The notes under the pieces: generated by a model
Databases searched by the model: none
Told to the model about the DNA's origin: nothing
The model's input: the letters and a program-made list of their open reading frames with translations, nothing else
Shown here: positions 22,065-34,400 of the stretch, piece by piece
How the letters are laid out: every line of letters begins with the position of its first letter
Position numbering within the stretch: the first letter of the stretch is position 1
Made by a program: the position numbers and the translations under genes
Assembly (NCBI GenBank): GCA_027475525.1
Contig: JAMWFC010000088.1
Coordinates: forward strand, 508,757-572,756
From: Macrolepiota albuminosa
Lineage: Eukaryota > Basidiomycota > Agaricomycetes > Agaricales > Agaricaceae
Length of the DNA: 64,000 nt
Direction: 5' to 3'

Positions 22065-24320
22065 ATCTAGCATGTCAACGACCGCACTATACTTAGACCA
22101 TGATTTAGTCAAGGACTTGTCCCGTGTAGCATATCTCTCTGTATTGTGACAATCCTCATTTACGAACATATCCATCATTTACGCACATAATCCCACAATC
22201 ACAATCATAGCATACTTCAATTACCAGCAGTTTGCAATAGAGTCTTATTGACCGTATTGGAGGTCTATTTGAAAACGCAAGTTTGATTTTGGTCTCCAAT
22301 TTGGGTCTACGTACATAGATCCTCATTACAACTTTTCCCTCTCACTATCGGAAGTATCTTTGAGCTGTTTGACGGAGCATAATAAAGGCTGTATTCTTTG
22401 GAAACGATATAAAATACCGAAGTTTAGGCGCGAAAGCCAAGTCCTTAGTTGAGATATTATGATGACTGAAGTCGCAAAGATGTTCTGAACTTCATAGTAG
22501 AAGGATTAAGTACTCTTATTCCAGCCAAGATATGATAAGTGAAGATGTCTGATGACGAGTAAGTCCACAGTATTAGTAGTCTCCCTCAACACACCCACCT
22601 AATGAGAACTGAGGATGTTGTACGCTTAATTCATCGCAGCATTCATTGAATGCCTTACAAGGTAATGTTTGATTAGGATGTCGGCCATTCCTCATGCCTT
22701 TAGTCGACAAGTCTAGGTTGTTGTTTGCGCGAGGCGATACGAATGATACCGTTTATCAGTATGTTTGGCGCGTGATGTGGCCACAACGCTTTGCTACTTA
22801 AAAGACCAAGATACGGCACTCCCATTGATACTGAAGTTTTGGCCGCTTACTACTTTTCGACTGTGGTGCTCCTGAGGCCCAGTTTTCATCGTTCAAAGCA
22901 ACTAGTCTTATCCCTTTTTCATTCGAATCGCCAAGCTTCAATGAGAAGTGTTTATTTCCTTCTAGGTAGCGCGAGATTGATTTGCACATAATCAATGGTT
23001 TGAAAAACCGCGCGATTGAAGAAGGACGCGAAAATCCTGTTTCCATCAGCAACCGACTGATACGAGATCTGGAAGATAAATCATAAGAGCATCGATCGAA
23101 TTCTACCTATTCAAAACTCGGAACCGACTCCTTTAGTTGATTGCTTTTGAGTGAACGAAACAGATGATTTTCTCAATTGTCTGGATTTTATTTGATGCTG
23201 ATGCTGTCTCATCATATCTAATCTTCCTAATCTTATCTCAATCCTAAAGCAGCATTTCATATTTCATTTCAATTGACGAGCATAATTTTCTGATATCTAC
23301 CTCCGCTAACTACTAACTGAGGACATATCTGTCAAATGCCGAGGTTAATTGATCACTCGTGTTAGAAGGCTGATAGACACAGGCTCAAGATCATTGTTCT
23401 CTTCCGTTTCACACTCCAAGGTTACAGCATTTTCCAAGTCAAGTCCTGTAAGTTCTTCTGTTTCGACATCTTCATCTTTCGGGCCATCTAGTTCCTTTAG
23501 CAGTGGTGTTGGTGCTACAAAAAGTGAGAGGGCATCCTGGAAGTTCCTGCTTTCCATGTGGATGTCTTCCTCGCAAGTAACTGGGATCATGATTTTTTGT
23601 AGCTAGGCCTTATCATTGTAGCAAGATCCAAAACCTTGCTTCCCCAATGTATTCTATGCCTTTGCCGCCGATTTCCTTTCAGTGCAGAAAGCAGGCATAG
23701 AGGCACTTTATAATATCGACGTTTATGGAGAAGTGGCCTGTATTACATAATCTACACCATCGCATTTTGCTTTTGACTCTGTCAAAATTCTCAATTGCTC
23801 CGCGAGGAAGTCAAAATTGCGGCCGCTGGAGGCTGGTTTGGTTTACGTGCGGTACACTATCTGGCAGTCCTCCTGCAATTGTTTCACTATCTCCATCTAT
23901 CTCCATAATGATGTGTTTCAGAACCTCCCAAAATACCTTTTGACCATGCTTCTACTCGTCCGTTGCCGGGCTTGAATACCGTTTATGGGATATTTGGGCG
24001 AACTTCCTTTGAAAACGCTGTCCATCCTTAGTGTCAGCATTGTCGAAACGTTGAGATCCTCTCTCCAGGTACTAGTGTCATGGCGTTTAAATCCTGGACA
24101 CTTGAGCTCAGGGAATTCCAAGGGAGCCGTGATGTAACTGTCAAACAATTTACCTTAACTGACTGGAGTCCACCGTATCAGCGATTTTGCTGAGCTTTAA
24201 TGTCACTTTCTCATCTTTATATCTACGTGTTTCTCCCGTCTCCCAGGGCAGCTTCCCCTTTCAATCCCCGAACTAGGTTACTCAGGTGAACCACGCCTGC
24301 TACACTAACGTCTCAGGTTA
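22065..24320. other. intergenic DNA, no clear gene
   Basis: Only short frames are present. A minus-strand frame at 23345-23590 (81 aa, acidic, EELTGLDLENAV...) has an unusual composition but no family I recognise and no clear splice context. I do not call it a gene. Confidence 0.4.
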
Positions 24321-25721
24321 ATGCATAACTTCAACTTATTGTTTCACGGAACTTCTGAAATTCGAGGTGGATCGGTGTCGCAGCTCCCCACCGTTATCAA
24401 CCGCTGGCTTTCAGTAAAGGTTGAACAGGTGAATGTCAAAAACGAACCACTTTGCGATGTCATCCAGCAGTTCCAGAAATTCATCGAGAGCGACCCGACT
24501 GTCTTGTTTCTCTTTCAACAAATGTTCAATCAGGTACCCACCACTGACGAGTTCGATCATGACTCCTTTGGAAATCCCTCAGTGAGTACAGGTTGATATT
24601 TGTGTAGACACTTGCTCATCTTCATGCTCAAGGTTCGTGATTACATGACAATGCTGCGCTTGCTCAACTATTTCTTGACTGAAGCTCCCGTTTTTACATT
24701 AGAATATAACCCTCTTGCTTGCCCTATCCAATCAATCCTTCAGTGGCCGATGGCCACCCCTGCCGGTAATGCGCTCTTCTTGATGCCCAGTGTCAACGAG
24801 CACTTCCGCAATGTGCTCAACGCACAAGGGGGATTCCTCTCGTCCCCTGCATCGGTCTACGTCATTTCACGGGAGCCAGGAGGTTGGTTGAGCAAGGAAG
24901 CCCTAGAAGCTATGGGGGGATTCACTGACGATTTCATTCATGATCCCTCGAAGCCTAATTGGGGTTTCATATCATGGGACGACTTCTTTACTCGCCGTTT
25001 CAAGGATGGCGCACGTCCTCTACCCTCACCATACAATCCAAGCATAATAACCAGCCCTTGCGAAGGCATTGTCTATAACATTGCTCACAACGTTCTCGAG
25101 CACGATTTTTTCTGGCTCAAAGAAAACGCTTATTCTCTCGCAAACATGCTTGCGAACCACGAATTCGTTCCAAAATTTGTCGGCGGCACCGTTTATCAAT
25201 CATTTTTGACTATTCTCACTTACCATCGTTGGCACTCCCCAGTCACGGGTATCGTGGTTGACATCGACTTTGTACCGGGGACATATTACTCATCCTCACC
25301 GACCATTGGCATGCGCTCACTGTCACTGGAAGAATCGCAAGGATATCTTACCTCCGTCGCCACTCGCGTGAATATCTACATACAAGCCGATGTCACTGCC
25401 ATTGGTTTACTGTGTTTGATGTGCGTTGGGATGGCCGAGGTATCAAGCTGTGAGGTGACCGTGAAGAAAGGCGAAAGGGTCATCCAGGGGCAGGAGATGG
25501 GGATGTTTCATTTCGGCGGGTCAACGTCCTGTTTGATCTTCCGTCCCGGTACCAAGCTTCAGTTCGCAGATAATATGAAGGTCGGGAATATGGATGATAT
25601 AGTCAAGTTGAACGAGCCTATAGCGTTCGTCGAAGCATGCGGAGGGGGTGGACAGCCTCAAGGTTGTGGACATCATACTTACACTTTCTCACGTATTCTG
25701 TCTCCACAGCTTGGCGACTAA
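24321..25721 (+). CDS. phosphatidylserine decarboxylase-like protein (PSDC + PSD domains)
   Basis: Exons 24321-24581 and 24633-25721 (intron donor GTGAGT) give 449 aa. The N-terminal PSDC-type domain shows the hallmark FQKFIESDPTVLFLFQQMF. The PSD core shows WDDFFTRRFKDGARP, ITSPCEGIVYN, LTYHRWHSPVTG and the autocleavage motif FHFGGST, whose Ser should become the pyruvoyl group. This fungal family is soluble-like and distinct from the mitochondrial PSD enzyme. It includes PsiD, the L-tryptophan decarboxylase of psilocybin synthesis, so an amino acid is a plausible substrate. The motif here is GGST where PsiD, as I recall it, has GGSS. Catalytic features look intact. Start choice: first in-frame ATG before the hallmark. 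Confidence 0.85.
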
Positions 25722-26352
25722 TTAGCGCTTAGCTCTTGAGCTTGCTACCAATTTTTAAGCCCTTTATTTGAAGGATCAGTAAATTTGTATACTCTTTATG
25801 CGACTCAATATGATCAGCTCCCCGTTTCTAAACGGGTCATGCATTCTCGACATTGGTAACTCCCTGGAGGAAAGAATGGTCCTTAACAATGAATCCACAA
25901 ACACATCGTGATGTGCTGTCAGAGGAAATAATTTCGGAAAGACGTTCCCCACGTGAGCATGTACCCTTGGCGATGGTGGACACACACCCATATATATGCT
26001 ATCAACGAAAAAGACCCGAACTTTCCACGGTCCTCAAATTAGACGTCAAGAAGCTGAACTCTATCTCAAAGAAATGTAAGTTTTGTCTATTTTTACCGAC
26101 ATCAATGCAGCATACAGTTTTTTCAAAGAAGAACTTCATCGCCTGCCTTATTCTCCGGATCGCAGCATTTATTCTGGTTTAGAGTGTGATTATGAAAAGA
26201 TCACATTCAACGCGGGGAGGGCCAATCTGTGCCACAAAGAGAGGAACACCTTCCCCTCTAATGGCTCTTGTCATTGATCCGAATGGAACAGACATTAATC
26301 TCATCGACAACATACTATACAATTTATTATCGTAAAAGACAACGAAAATATT
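25722..26352. other. intergenic DNA
   Basis: No gene is supportable. The stretch holds the 3' regions of the decarboxylase gene and the convergent Hmp1-like gene. Confidence 0.5.
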
Positions 26353-26797
26353 TCACTTATTGATGTCCTGCTGCATTGAACCTTGCTCTTGCCGAATGTT
26401 ACCTGTACACTATTAATCTCACAATAAACACAAGAGAAATGAGTATATTCACCTTGCGTCTGCTGAGAACGATCGCCAGTAACAGCGCCAAGGACTGCGT
26501 CTTTCTTGCCCCCAATGCGATCTTTAGTACCCTGTGCATATCCCTCGGTCTGGGCAGACTTGATCTCGGCTTCACCGGCAGCATGCTCTTGCTTTCCCGA
26601 TTGTTGCCAAGAAGTACTTCCAGTCATCTTCCCAATGCCCTCAACAACGTTACCCTTCGCGGAATGTATCTGGCCAGATGTTTTACTAAAGCGATGCCTT
26701 TAAGTACTGTTTATCAAAGTCCGATTGAAGCCTTGAGTACATACCTGGGGTCACCAGAGCCCATGTTTCGTGTGGACGATGTGGTATTGGAAGACAT
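26353..26797 (-). CDS. Hmp1/CsbD-like small hydrophilic protein
   Basis: Three exons on the minus strand (26745-26797, 26453-26685, 26353-26402) keep phase and give 111 aa. The centre, SAKGNVVEGIGKMTGSTSWQ, followed by EIKSAQTEGYAQGTKDRIGGKKDAV (both shortened), is the signature of the fungal proteins related to Ustilago Hmp1 and bacterial CsbD. These are small, Gly/Lys/Gln-rich, probably disordered proteins. Hmp1 was described as binding mismatched and cruciform DNA; in bacteria CsbD is a stress protein of unclear role. Introns have donors GTATGT and GTGAAT. The gene converges on the decarboxylase gene. Confidence 0.75.
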
Positions 26798-27585
26798 TAA
26801 TTGTTTCTGAGTCTGAGTTGATGAGTCTCCGGAGAACGTTTGCGAGGCTTATATAGCATTTCGGGAGTTAATGATGTAATATAATGTGTGCGCCACAAGG
26901 TGACGCGTTCGACACGTGTATATGTCAGACGATGCGCATGATGACGCCCACTTACGTCATGGCATGACAATAGAGATTCAAAACCTCCACACTTGGTCCT
27001 GCCATATGAAGGTATTGTCGAATGTATCAATGCAGCACATTTATGAACACGACCATACGTCATACCTCAACTTAGTCAATGTGTTATATCCTTATTCGGT
27101 TACCTCTGATATACTTTCCTCGCCTGGCCCAGCTACACGACCGGTATTTGCTGGCCTTTGCCGCAAACCTCATCCATTTTTACTCTTTTATTTTTGGATA
27201 CACAGAAAGTCACCCTCAGTCGTACAACATAATATTGGTGTGACCGAGGGTGATCCGTTTTTACTTACACATACTTACTTCGTACTAATTGCAACCTGCA
27301 GACTAAATTACTGTATTCGTCTACAGAGAGGCTTATATTGCAAGTGCGCATCAGTCAGGTTGGGCATAGCTGCGATATCCACCTGTTCAGAGTCCCAGTA
27401 CTGCCAGTAGCAACCACACAGAGCACACCATCATACTCTCCCTGCCACCTAAGCTGGAGTAAACACGCAGCCTATCCTATAGTGAGTGCATGCATGAACT
27501 GATGCCTCAATTCTCTGTCACATTTCATAGAAAATTTCTGAATATTACATACAGTTCATATCGAAATATGGGCTATGGAAGAGTT
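26798..27585. other. intergenic DNA with short inverted motifs
   Basis: No gene is supportable. TCACCCTCAGTC at 27210-27221 and GACCGAGGGTGA at 27242-27253 are inverted with one mismatch. A third copy of the motif (GACCGAGGGTG) lies at 27842-27852. Confidence 0.4.
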
Positions 27586-27589
27586 GCTA

Positions 27590-28510
27590 TCTATACGCAG
27601 TATACATACTAGAAGACGTGATTGGGCTGCCAAGTCACTAGTCTTGACGAGAATGACTTTGCTTTCCACTATTTGTGGAAGGCCTCCTTGTCTCAAAGCA
27701 TTGACCCGTAGAACCTGAATGGTAGGCATCTTTTATTCTGTGAAGAAGTGATATCTAGTACAGAGTATGTAAGTCTCTCCAAGGGTATGCGTAAGTCTTT
27801 GTAAGTCATGTAAGTCAAAGTTCAACAGTCTCCGTATAATTGACCGAGGGTGCACTAGTGTCCGAATCTTACATATATATATGTTTCCTCTTTGTCTGAC
27901 AACAAAGAAGTTGGCCTTGGCTGAGGCCCTGACACTTTTGTTCCCAAAATGGTCAACACTTGCGGTGCCCTTGATTAGCGAACACTCAATATTCAGCTTT
28001 GCTTCACACCTATTTAGTATGTTCTATCGGAAATTATATACGAAAAGCATTGTCATTTCCATGCATCATACATACTAGAAGACATGATTGTGCCAAATTA
28101 CTTCTTAACATTAGACTGACTCTGCTTTCCAGTCATACGCGTTCGTGACGACCTCCTCGTGTCTGAGCCTCTACCTCGACAATTCGTTCTCAGGTCCAGG
28201 CTTTGGAAGTCACAAGTTATCATGTGGCTTGTCATCTTCAGGCGCAGGCCAGTTATTCGCCTGCAAACAAAGATCAAAGTACTTGGCCAATTGCTCGTGA
28301 TTGACGAGGACACGTCGACCTATATATAGGAACAGGTTTGGGTGCTGCAGGAACACCTTGGGCAGCCACCCCGACCATCATCTCTAGTTCAGGAATGTCA
28401 TCTTCTGCCTCCATTCGAGATTCCGCAACTATCCACTCTTTCACAGCTTTGATTGCTGCTTTAACCCGTTGATGTAGAGGAGTAGATGATAACCGATCCT
28501 TTAGCAAGTA
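27590..28510 (-). pseudogene. degenerate partial copies of the FunK1 3' end
   Basis: Two damaged copies of the 3' part of the kinase gene (28827-31078) lie just downstream of it. The closer copy, about 28060-28510, still encodes LSSTPLHQRVKAAIKAVKEWIV and AAPKPVPI (compare LSSAPLHRWVRAAMKAAKQWIV and ANEPVPI in the intact gene) before breaking. The farther copy, about 27590-27725, keeps only 3'-flank sequence around TACTAGAAGACGTGATTGG and TTTGCTTTCCA. Flanks such as ATTCAGC..TTCACRCCTATTTAGTATGTTCT recur at about 27992 and 28632, so the duplicated unit extends past the coding end. Confidence 0.7.
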
Positions 28511-28826
28511 TATTGTCTATTCATTACAAGCTCGTAGACAATGCAGGTTCGAGTGCGTCGGCCTGTGGTGACAGGAAATTGGACATCCACGCAAGAAATG
28601 GACAATCGTTGCCGACTTCAATTCAATATTCAGCCTTTACTTCACGCCTATTTAGTATGTTCTGAAATGATAAAAGAAAAGCATACATACGAGAACACAT
28701 GACTGGCCCCCCAAATCACTTCTCAAGATTAGATTGACGTTTCTTTCCAGTCGTACGCATTCGTGACGACCTCCTCGTCTCTGAGCCTCTACCCGTGGAA
28801 CCTGAAGCTGAGTGTTGACTCCTTCT

Positions 28827-31078
28827 CTACAACTCGTCTTCAGGTACAAGCTTAAGAAGCCCTAGGATATCATGTGGCTGGTCGTCTTCAGGCGCAGGCC
28901 AGTCGCCCGCCTGCAAACAAGTATCAAAGTTCTTGGCCAATTTCTCGTGATTGTCGAGGAAACGAGGGCCTATAGGAACGGGTTCGTTGGCTGCAGGCAA
29001 TGGGGAAGGTTGGATGACAGGCGCATCGACCATCATATCTAGCTCAGTAATGTCTTTCGCTGGTGCCTCGCCCACTATCCACTGTTTCGCAGCTTTCATT
29101 GCTGCTCTAACCCATCTATGTAGAGGAGCAGAGGATAACCGGAAGTCATGGCCGATGTAATCATTGTCCACAAAGAGATGCCTTCGAGCTTCACCACCTA
29201 TATATTCGCCGTCAGGAAGACGTACCCGATGGTGGAAAACACGGTTGATGATGTATGAAGTCTCCCTGCGTTTATTGTGGGGCAGATAGCGTAGAGCATG
29301 GTAGATGACGACAAGAACAAAGGATTCCATATCATCCTGGATCGTGTGAGCGTCATGATGCCCTGCAAGCAACAGGCTTGACATAAATTCCCAAGTCCCC
29401 TATCAATAGCTGTGAGTATGATCGATAAGTACTTCATCAGAGCTCACCGTCCGCTCGTGCCGTCGGCTACGAGCTATGTCATCTTCTTTCTTTGCCATAT
29501 CCCAGTCGTTGAGTATTCCTCCATCAGCGGTGATGAGAATATTGTTCGCGCTAATGTCGCGATGCAAGATACGGCATTTTATGTATGCTTGCTCACAGGC
29601 TAAGGGGTGTCTGAGTCACAGATTCTCAGAAATAAGCCTGAACTCACCGGTGAACGCATGCGAGACGACCAGCAACAGATGTTTAGAGCTCGTAAAAGCC
29701 TTGAGAGGTTTTCCAACCACGTCAGAGACTAAACGATGGTGAAAACGTTGGACCTTCCACCACTTGCCGCCACACTTCCAAGAACCATTCAATTTTGGAG
29801 TAGAGTCATGGCTCCTGACCTCGCCTTCATACTCCCAATCTTCCTCGGCTTCCTGAACGGTAACGTAAAGATCGGTCTTGGTGACACCGCCGCTTACGTC
29901 CCCTCCGCAAACATACCTCGGAACGTGTTCAACTTGCGCGTCTCGGAGGTCTCGGAGGATGTCGGCCTCCTTAGCCAGAGTGTGTGCCCGCCACGCGTCC
30001 TTCAGGAGGTATTTATTCTTTGTTGCAATCTCGTACACAGGATATGGTCGAGTACATCGGCCCGTGAGTGACCGAGTTTCAGACAGGCAACCCCAAGCAA
30101 GAAATTCACGGTTCCTGCCTTCCTCACCAGGAACAGTGAATACGACGACTGGACGATAGGCCTCAGGTTTCCATCCCTCGAGCTCTCTGCGAGCGATTTC
30201 CACTTCTCCAAGTGTCGCACAACGCACGAATGGGTCTCTGCCCCGGCCAGCATCGTCAAGGTGAGAGAATCTCCATAGAAATTCAACGAGAAAAGTACAA
30301 TTGGTCTTAAAGTTGAAATTTTCGGAAACGATGGCACCAGCGCGGTCCCACCGGATGAAGCGGACATATCTCCCAAAAAGGAAGATGGTGAATGCATGAT
30401 GGCGATGTTGACGACTGAACCACTCAGTTGCATAGTGAATCAGTTGACCACGAGATGCTTCACCTGCGTTAGTCTTGGATTCGAACACCCAACTTCTGCG
30501 GTCCTTGTCCTCTCGGGGATCAACAAAAGCATCGTCTGCGTCATGAGCTTTAAGCTCACTATGCAGCTCGAGTTCGCCAAACTGGATGACCTTTTTTGAC
30601 ACGTCTATATCTTTATGATACACGCCGGGGTCGGGCTTGATGCATGGGTCATTTATCGTGTCCCTGTCTACATAACCAGACGTATCAACCATTTTGAATC
30701 CAGGGATGAAGTCATTGCAGGCCTCCATCTAACAACCAAAAGTAAGTTATTGAACCAACGTGCTAAGCGAGTTTTATTTACATAAGGCTCATACATACCA
30801 TTCTCTGGAGTGCCGTCTGGGATAGCATCGCCGAAGAGACTGCGGCTGAAACAGGGTAACAAGGATTGTGACTGAGATCGTGTACGAAATGGTTCCCTTG
30901 GCGGAAAATCATCTAGGAATTGTTGTATAGGCATCGGGCCCAGGAAGAGTCCCTCCATAGAAGTGACCATTTTGTTGCGGAGAGAATTGAGTGGCGGGTT
31001 TCTAGGTTCAAGTCCAGTGGATACTAGGAACTTGATGGGTGAGCTTGAGCCACCGGCGCCGGAAAACGAACCCGACAT
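28827..31078 (-). CDS. FunK1 fungal-type protein kinase
   Basis: Exons 30782-31078, 29648-30728, 29448-29599 and 28827-29399 (minus) keep phase and give 700 aa. The protein is a member of the FunK1 family, expanded in Agaricomycetes and of unknown substrates. Visible are the N-terminal family segment (MYEPYMEACNDFIPGFKMVD across intron 1), GELELHSELK, the basic-aromatic segment HAFTIFLFGRYVRFIRWDRAG, the catalytic loop LHRDISANNIL and DWDMAK in place of DFG, as is normal for FunK1. The C-terminal lobe includes AGHHDAHTIQDDMESFVLVV. For intron 1 I chose donor GTAAAT because the nearer GTATGT breaks the frame. A nested transposon lies about 100 bp upstream of the ATG, so the promoter may be altered. 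Partial copies of its 3' end lie downstream. Confidence 0.85.
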
Positions 31079-31202
31079 ATCGAGAGACTTACAGATCGTT
31101 CCAATACTTTCGGTCTGTTTATATTAAACTGGCTGTGGCGGGTCTTCAACTTGCCTGTCAGCCACAGTGCACGAGCCTTTACAGTGTTCCGGCACTCCTT
31201 TT

Positions 31203-31343
31203 TGTAAGGCTTTGACTAGCGGTTCGCAAGGCGGCGCGTCAATATAGTGTAACCGTATGACATACCTAAGAACGAAATGAACAAAGATGGAGATCTACTA
31301 CTAACTACGGGACTGTAAGGGTGTGGTCACGTGTACCGTGACA
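31203..31343 (-). repeat. 3' LTR of the gypsy element
   Basis: It matches 36512-36685 from TGTAAGGCTTTGACTAGCGG through the shared end CACGTGTACCGTGACA, but lacks about 33 bp around the segment GCACTAAGAACAAAATATAT. It is flanked by TSD CTTTT on the outer side and the polypurine tract on the inner side. Confidence 0.9.
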
Positions 31344-31408
31344 CCCGCCCCCCACTTGTAAGATGGACGTAAATGCAAAAAGGGAAAGAAAGAGAGGGAA
31401 AAAAAGGT

Positions 31409-34400
31409 TCATCCTCCACCCCCGCTCTCCCTCCTCCTCCTCCTATACCTGGTTTTCTTTCCACGTGTCCTCTCGTTTGCTCTGAACTCCTGGATCGCTT
31501 CCAGCGTGTGTGGCATGTCGTACTCTTTTAACCACTCGTCCTCACTCTCATCATACCCCTTCCAGCGGACCAAAAACTCCGGTACACCCCCTTTCGTCCG
31601 TCTCTTGCGCAAAATGCGTTCGATCTCAACCTCCTCACCCGACTCCATCTGCACCGGGGGGGGAGGTTCCTGGCGTCGTCCCAATATCGTGTCCTCACGT
31701 GCAGGCACCAAGCACGATATGTGAAAAACATCGTGGATCGACCACTCATCCGGCAGCGCCAACCTATACGCCATGTCCGAGATTTTCTGCGCCACCTGGA
31801 AGGGACCGAACCGTTTAAAGTCCAGCTTGTGGTTGGGGCGGTCCGAGCGCAAATCTGCACGCTCCAAATATACGTGATCTCCCACTATGTAATCTGGCGC
31901 CTCATCCACCCACGCATCATAAAACCGCTTCATTCTCGCCACCGCCAACTCCAGCAACACCCTCAACTCCCCTTGCACCTTGCGAATCTTATCCAGACAC
32001 TCGTCAGCCTTGGGCACCTGCTGAGAGTTCACAGGATCGACAGAAAATGTTGGATTGTAAGCGTACTCCACGTAAAACGGAGACATCCCTGTCGCAGTGC
32101 TCACAGGATTATTGTAGGCAAACTCTGCAAACAGCAACCATTCCATCCAGTCATCCTGGTAGTAATCGACGAATGCGTGCAGATAGATTTCCAACTCCTG
32201 ATTGACTCTCTCCGTCTGCCCATCTGACTGTGGGTGGTGCGCTGTCGACAATGCAGGCTTGATCCCCAGCCTCTCCCACATCCGCCTCACATATCGTGTG
32301 ACGAACTGCAGCCCCCTGTCGGAGACCACCTTTTTAGGTGTGCCATGGAGGCACTACACACGTTCCATGAACGTGTCGCACATCGCTGCTGCATCATCGG
32401 TCGAATGCGCCCCCAGGAAGTGGGCCCGCTTAGTCGACTTATCACAGATGACCTGGATCATGTCGTACCCTCATGAGACCAGCAGCGGCCCAACGTAGTC
32501 TGTTGAAACGTGCTGCCACGGACCATCGGGAACCTCTAGTGGTTGCAATGGGCCATATGGGCATTGACGCTGGGGCTTGATGCGCTGACAGATCTCACAC
32601 CCTTCCATGTACCGCCACACAAACTCGGACATACGAGGCCAGTAATAGTTCTGGGCAATTAAAGCCAGCGTGTTCGCCTGTCCTGGGTGCCCCGCTGGTA
32701 TCGAGTCGTGGTACAATTGCAGGACCATACGTTTCACCTCGTCGTCGTTCGGAACGTACACGAGGCCGTGAAAGCGGACCACACCCTCCTCCACCGTAAA
32801 ATCACGCAGCCGTGACCTCACCAGTGCCGGTGCGTCTGCCATACCCAGGACCGCTGCCAGTTGCGGATTGTGCACCGTCACCTCACGAATCCTGTCCAGG
32901 ATGGTCCTATCGGCCACTATCCTCTGCGCTGCTGCCACACGTTCCGACACCGCCGACTGCCCGCACCAGGCCAACTGCACCACCACACCATGCTTCCCCA
33001 CCCGCCGCTCCGATAACACCGTCTCCCCTGCATTATCATGCGTGCCCGGTGCCGGCTCGTGGTCTGGGTGCTGGGACAGACCATCAGGCCCAGCGCTCAA
33101 CCGCCCCACCCTGTGATGAATGACAAACGTAAAACGGTTCAGGAAGAGACTCCACCTTGCCTGTCGCTGAGTTAAGTCCCTCGCCGTCATGAAGTACTCC
33201 AAGTTCTGGTGATCGGAGAAGACATCCACCGTGAATGGGCTCCCCTCCAGATATGGCCTCCACACCTCAAATGCACGTACAACTGACAAGAGTTCCTTGT
33301 CGTGCACGTCATAATTCCGCTCCGCTGGCTGCATAGACTTTGAAAAGAACGCGACTGGGCGCCACTCCCCATCCCACACCTTCTGCGACAAAATCGCGCC
33401 CACCATGAAGTCCAACGCATTGGTCTCCACCCTAAACTGCGCATCCGTATCTGGCATCATCAACACCGGGGCTGTCACGAATGTCGTCTTCAGTGCCATG
33501 AACGCCCCCTGCTCCGCTGCACCCCACCTCCATGCCCGGCCCTTCTTCTTCAGATCCTCCAACAGTCTCACAATCGTCGCGTAGTCCTCCACAAACCGGC
33601 GGTAAAAATTGCAGAAACCCAGGAATTGATTTACGTGCCGTAGATTCCGTGGGGTCGGCCAATCAGTGATACCACTGACCTTCACTGGGTCCATCCCCAC
33701 ACAGCCAGGTGAGATCCTCATGCCCAGGTAATCCACCTCCGTTGTTCTGAAGCGGCACTTTTCGGGCTTGAGGAATAGGTCCGCCTGCTTCAGACGTCAC
33801 AGGACTTCACGAACATGCGCGTCATGCTGCTCTGGGTCCTCTGAGAAGATGATAATATCGTCCAAGTACAAGACGACGTACACGTCGACCAAGTTATGAA
33901 ACAAGTCGTTGACCATGCACTGAAAAGCTGCGGGTGCATTGCGTAGCCCAAACTGCATGACCAAGAACTCGAACTGGCCATAACGCGTCTGAAACAAAGT
34001 CTTCCACTCATCGCCCTCGCGAATCCGCACGTTGTAATATCCCCAGCGCATGTTCAGCGTCGTAAAGACCCTCGCCGCCTTCAGTCGATCCAGTAACTCC
34101 GTTGTCAACGGAATGGGGTACGCATCCAGCCACGTAACTGCATTCAAGGCCCAGAAATCGACCACCAAGCATAGACCACTGTCCTTCTTCTTCACAAAGA
34201 AGACCAGGGTGCCACAGGGTGCGCCACAGGGTGCGCGTGACTGCCGTATGTAACCCTTAGCCAGATTTTCGTCAATGAACTCACGTGATGCTCGCAGTTC
34301 CGCTGGCACCAACTGGTACAACCTGCCCAGCGGGGGAGCCTCAGCCCCATCCAACAATTCAATGCCCAAATCGTACTTGGTATGCTGAGGCAGCCGCTCG

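Noticed and set aside
24321..25721. A psilocybin-type gene cluster
   Set aside because: Only a PsiD-family decarboxylase is present; no kinase of the PsiK type, methyltransferase PsiM or P450 PsiH is visible in the window.
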